Shown here piece by piece: positions 6,855 through 7,086 of a DNA stretch of 7,086 nt. The notes under the pieces are model-generated. The model did no database searches. It was not told the DNA's origin and saw only the letters and a list, made by a program, of their open reading frames with translations. Source of the stretch: Pseudomonas sp. (GTDB lineage: Bacteria > Pseudomonadota > Gammaproteobacteria > Pseudomonadales > Pseudomonadaceae); the NCBI GenBank assembly GCA_029239415.1, contig JAQZAY010000195.1, positions 1 to 7,086 of the forward strand, written 5' to 3'. Position numbers and translations under genes: made by a program. Each line of letters opens with the position of its first letter. The first letter of the stretch is position 1.

Positions 6855-6994
6855 GACGACCGCTCCAAATCGAACCCCCCATGAGGGATAGACCAGGGAC
6901 GCGATATCGCCTGCTTAATATTTGTCACAAAGTCTGAACAAAGCCGCTGGGCAATCGGGTGCATACTGGCCCTCTTCACCCGCCGAGACCCTAC
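6855..6994. promoter_or_regulatory. Divergent intergenic region, probable promoters for comEC block and DUF2062 gene
   Basis: This 140-bp gap lies between two genes read away from each other, so it must hold the promoter(s) of at least the DUF2062 gene and probably of the seven-gene block. It is more AT-rich in its centre (about 6911-6943) than the flanking genes. Two perfect small palindromes are visible: GCGATATCGC (6901-6910) and TTTGTCACAAA (6921-6931). ACAAAG occurs twice, 11 nt apart (6927-6932 and 6938-6943). On the minus strand, TTGTTC and TATTAA are separated by 15 nt and could be a weak -35/-10 pair for comEC. On the plus strand, CATACT (6962-6967) is a -10-like hexamer 27 nt before the DUF2062 start, but without a good -35. 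No terminator or RNA gene is evident. Confidence 0.45.
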
Positions 6995-7086
6995 ATGCCG
7001 CGCCGACTTTTCAAACGGTACATGCCGGATCCGACCACTATCCGAGAACACAAGTCCCTGCGGTTCCTGGGCCGGTTGCTGCACGA
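6995..7086 (+). CDS. DUF2062 domain-containing protein, N-terminal fragment (3' end outside window)
   Basis: The ATG at 6995-6997 opens a frame that runs off the end of the window, giving 30 complete codons. It begins MPRRLFKRYMPDPTTIREHK and continues SLRFLGRLLH. This strongly basic start matches, from memory, the N-terminus of Pseudomonas DUF2062 proteins encoded next to comEC. These are small membrane proteins of unknown function with several helices that would lie beyond the window edge. A weak GAG (6985-6987) lies 7 nt upstream. A second ATG at codon 10 is less likely because the earlier residues fit the family start. The identification depends on memory of a short segment. Confidence 0.75.
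   Translation, partial: MPRRLFKRYMPDPTTIREHKSLRFLGRLLH

Noticed and set aside
6515..7084. 189-codon minus-strand frame spanning the divergent intergenic region
   Set aside because: It runs through the comEC 5' end in a different frame and across the likely promoter region, and has no recognisable motif.

Overview
The window is ordinary high-GC core chromosome from a Pseudomonas, most likely of the P. putida group. This rests on the gene order and on close resemblance, from memory, of MurB, LpxK, the UPF0434 protein and the ExbB/ExbD pair to Pseudomonas proteins. No mobile element, CRISPR array, tRNA, rRNA or horizontally acquired block is visible.

Layout. Positions 1-408 (+) are the 3' end of rne (RNase E), including an Ala/Val/Glu pentapeptide repeat and a final NDPR-type basic motif. 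A perfect 20-bp hairpin with flanking A and T tracts (421-464) separates it from a convergent seven-gene block on the minus strand. In transcription order the block is comEC (6854-4611), exbB (4579-3944), exbD (3947-3513), lpxK (3513-2503), the UPF0434/Trm112-like gene (2463-2278), kdsB (2281-1517) and murB (1515-496). Four of the six junctions are overlaps or a 1-nt gap (exbB/exbD 4 nt, exbD/lpxK 1 nt, UPF0434/kdsB 4 nt, kdsB/murB 1-nt gap). The other two are 31 and 39 nt. This fits one polycistronic unit. A 140-bp divergent intergenic region (6855-6994) separates comEC from the 5' end of a DUF2062-family gene on the plus strand.

Function. The block is centred on the cell envelope. KdsB activates Kdo and LpxK makes the lipid IVA to which Kdo is added. 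MurB makes UDP-MurNAc for peptidoglycan. ExbB/ExbD form an inner-membrane proton-driven motor. ComEC is a DNA-uptake channel with an intact metallo-beta-lactamase-like domain.

Most useful observations: (1) kdsB abuts murB with one base between them, whereas related Pseudomonas genomes as I recall them carry a low-molecular-weight protein tyrosine phosphatase gene there; (2) exbB-exbD lies directly between comEC and lpxK, the slot held by msbA in E. coli; (3) the rne tail repeat; (4) small symmetric elements and an 11-nt-spaced repeat in the divergent promoter region. I do not see evidence for a previously undescribed system in this window.
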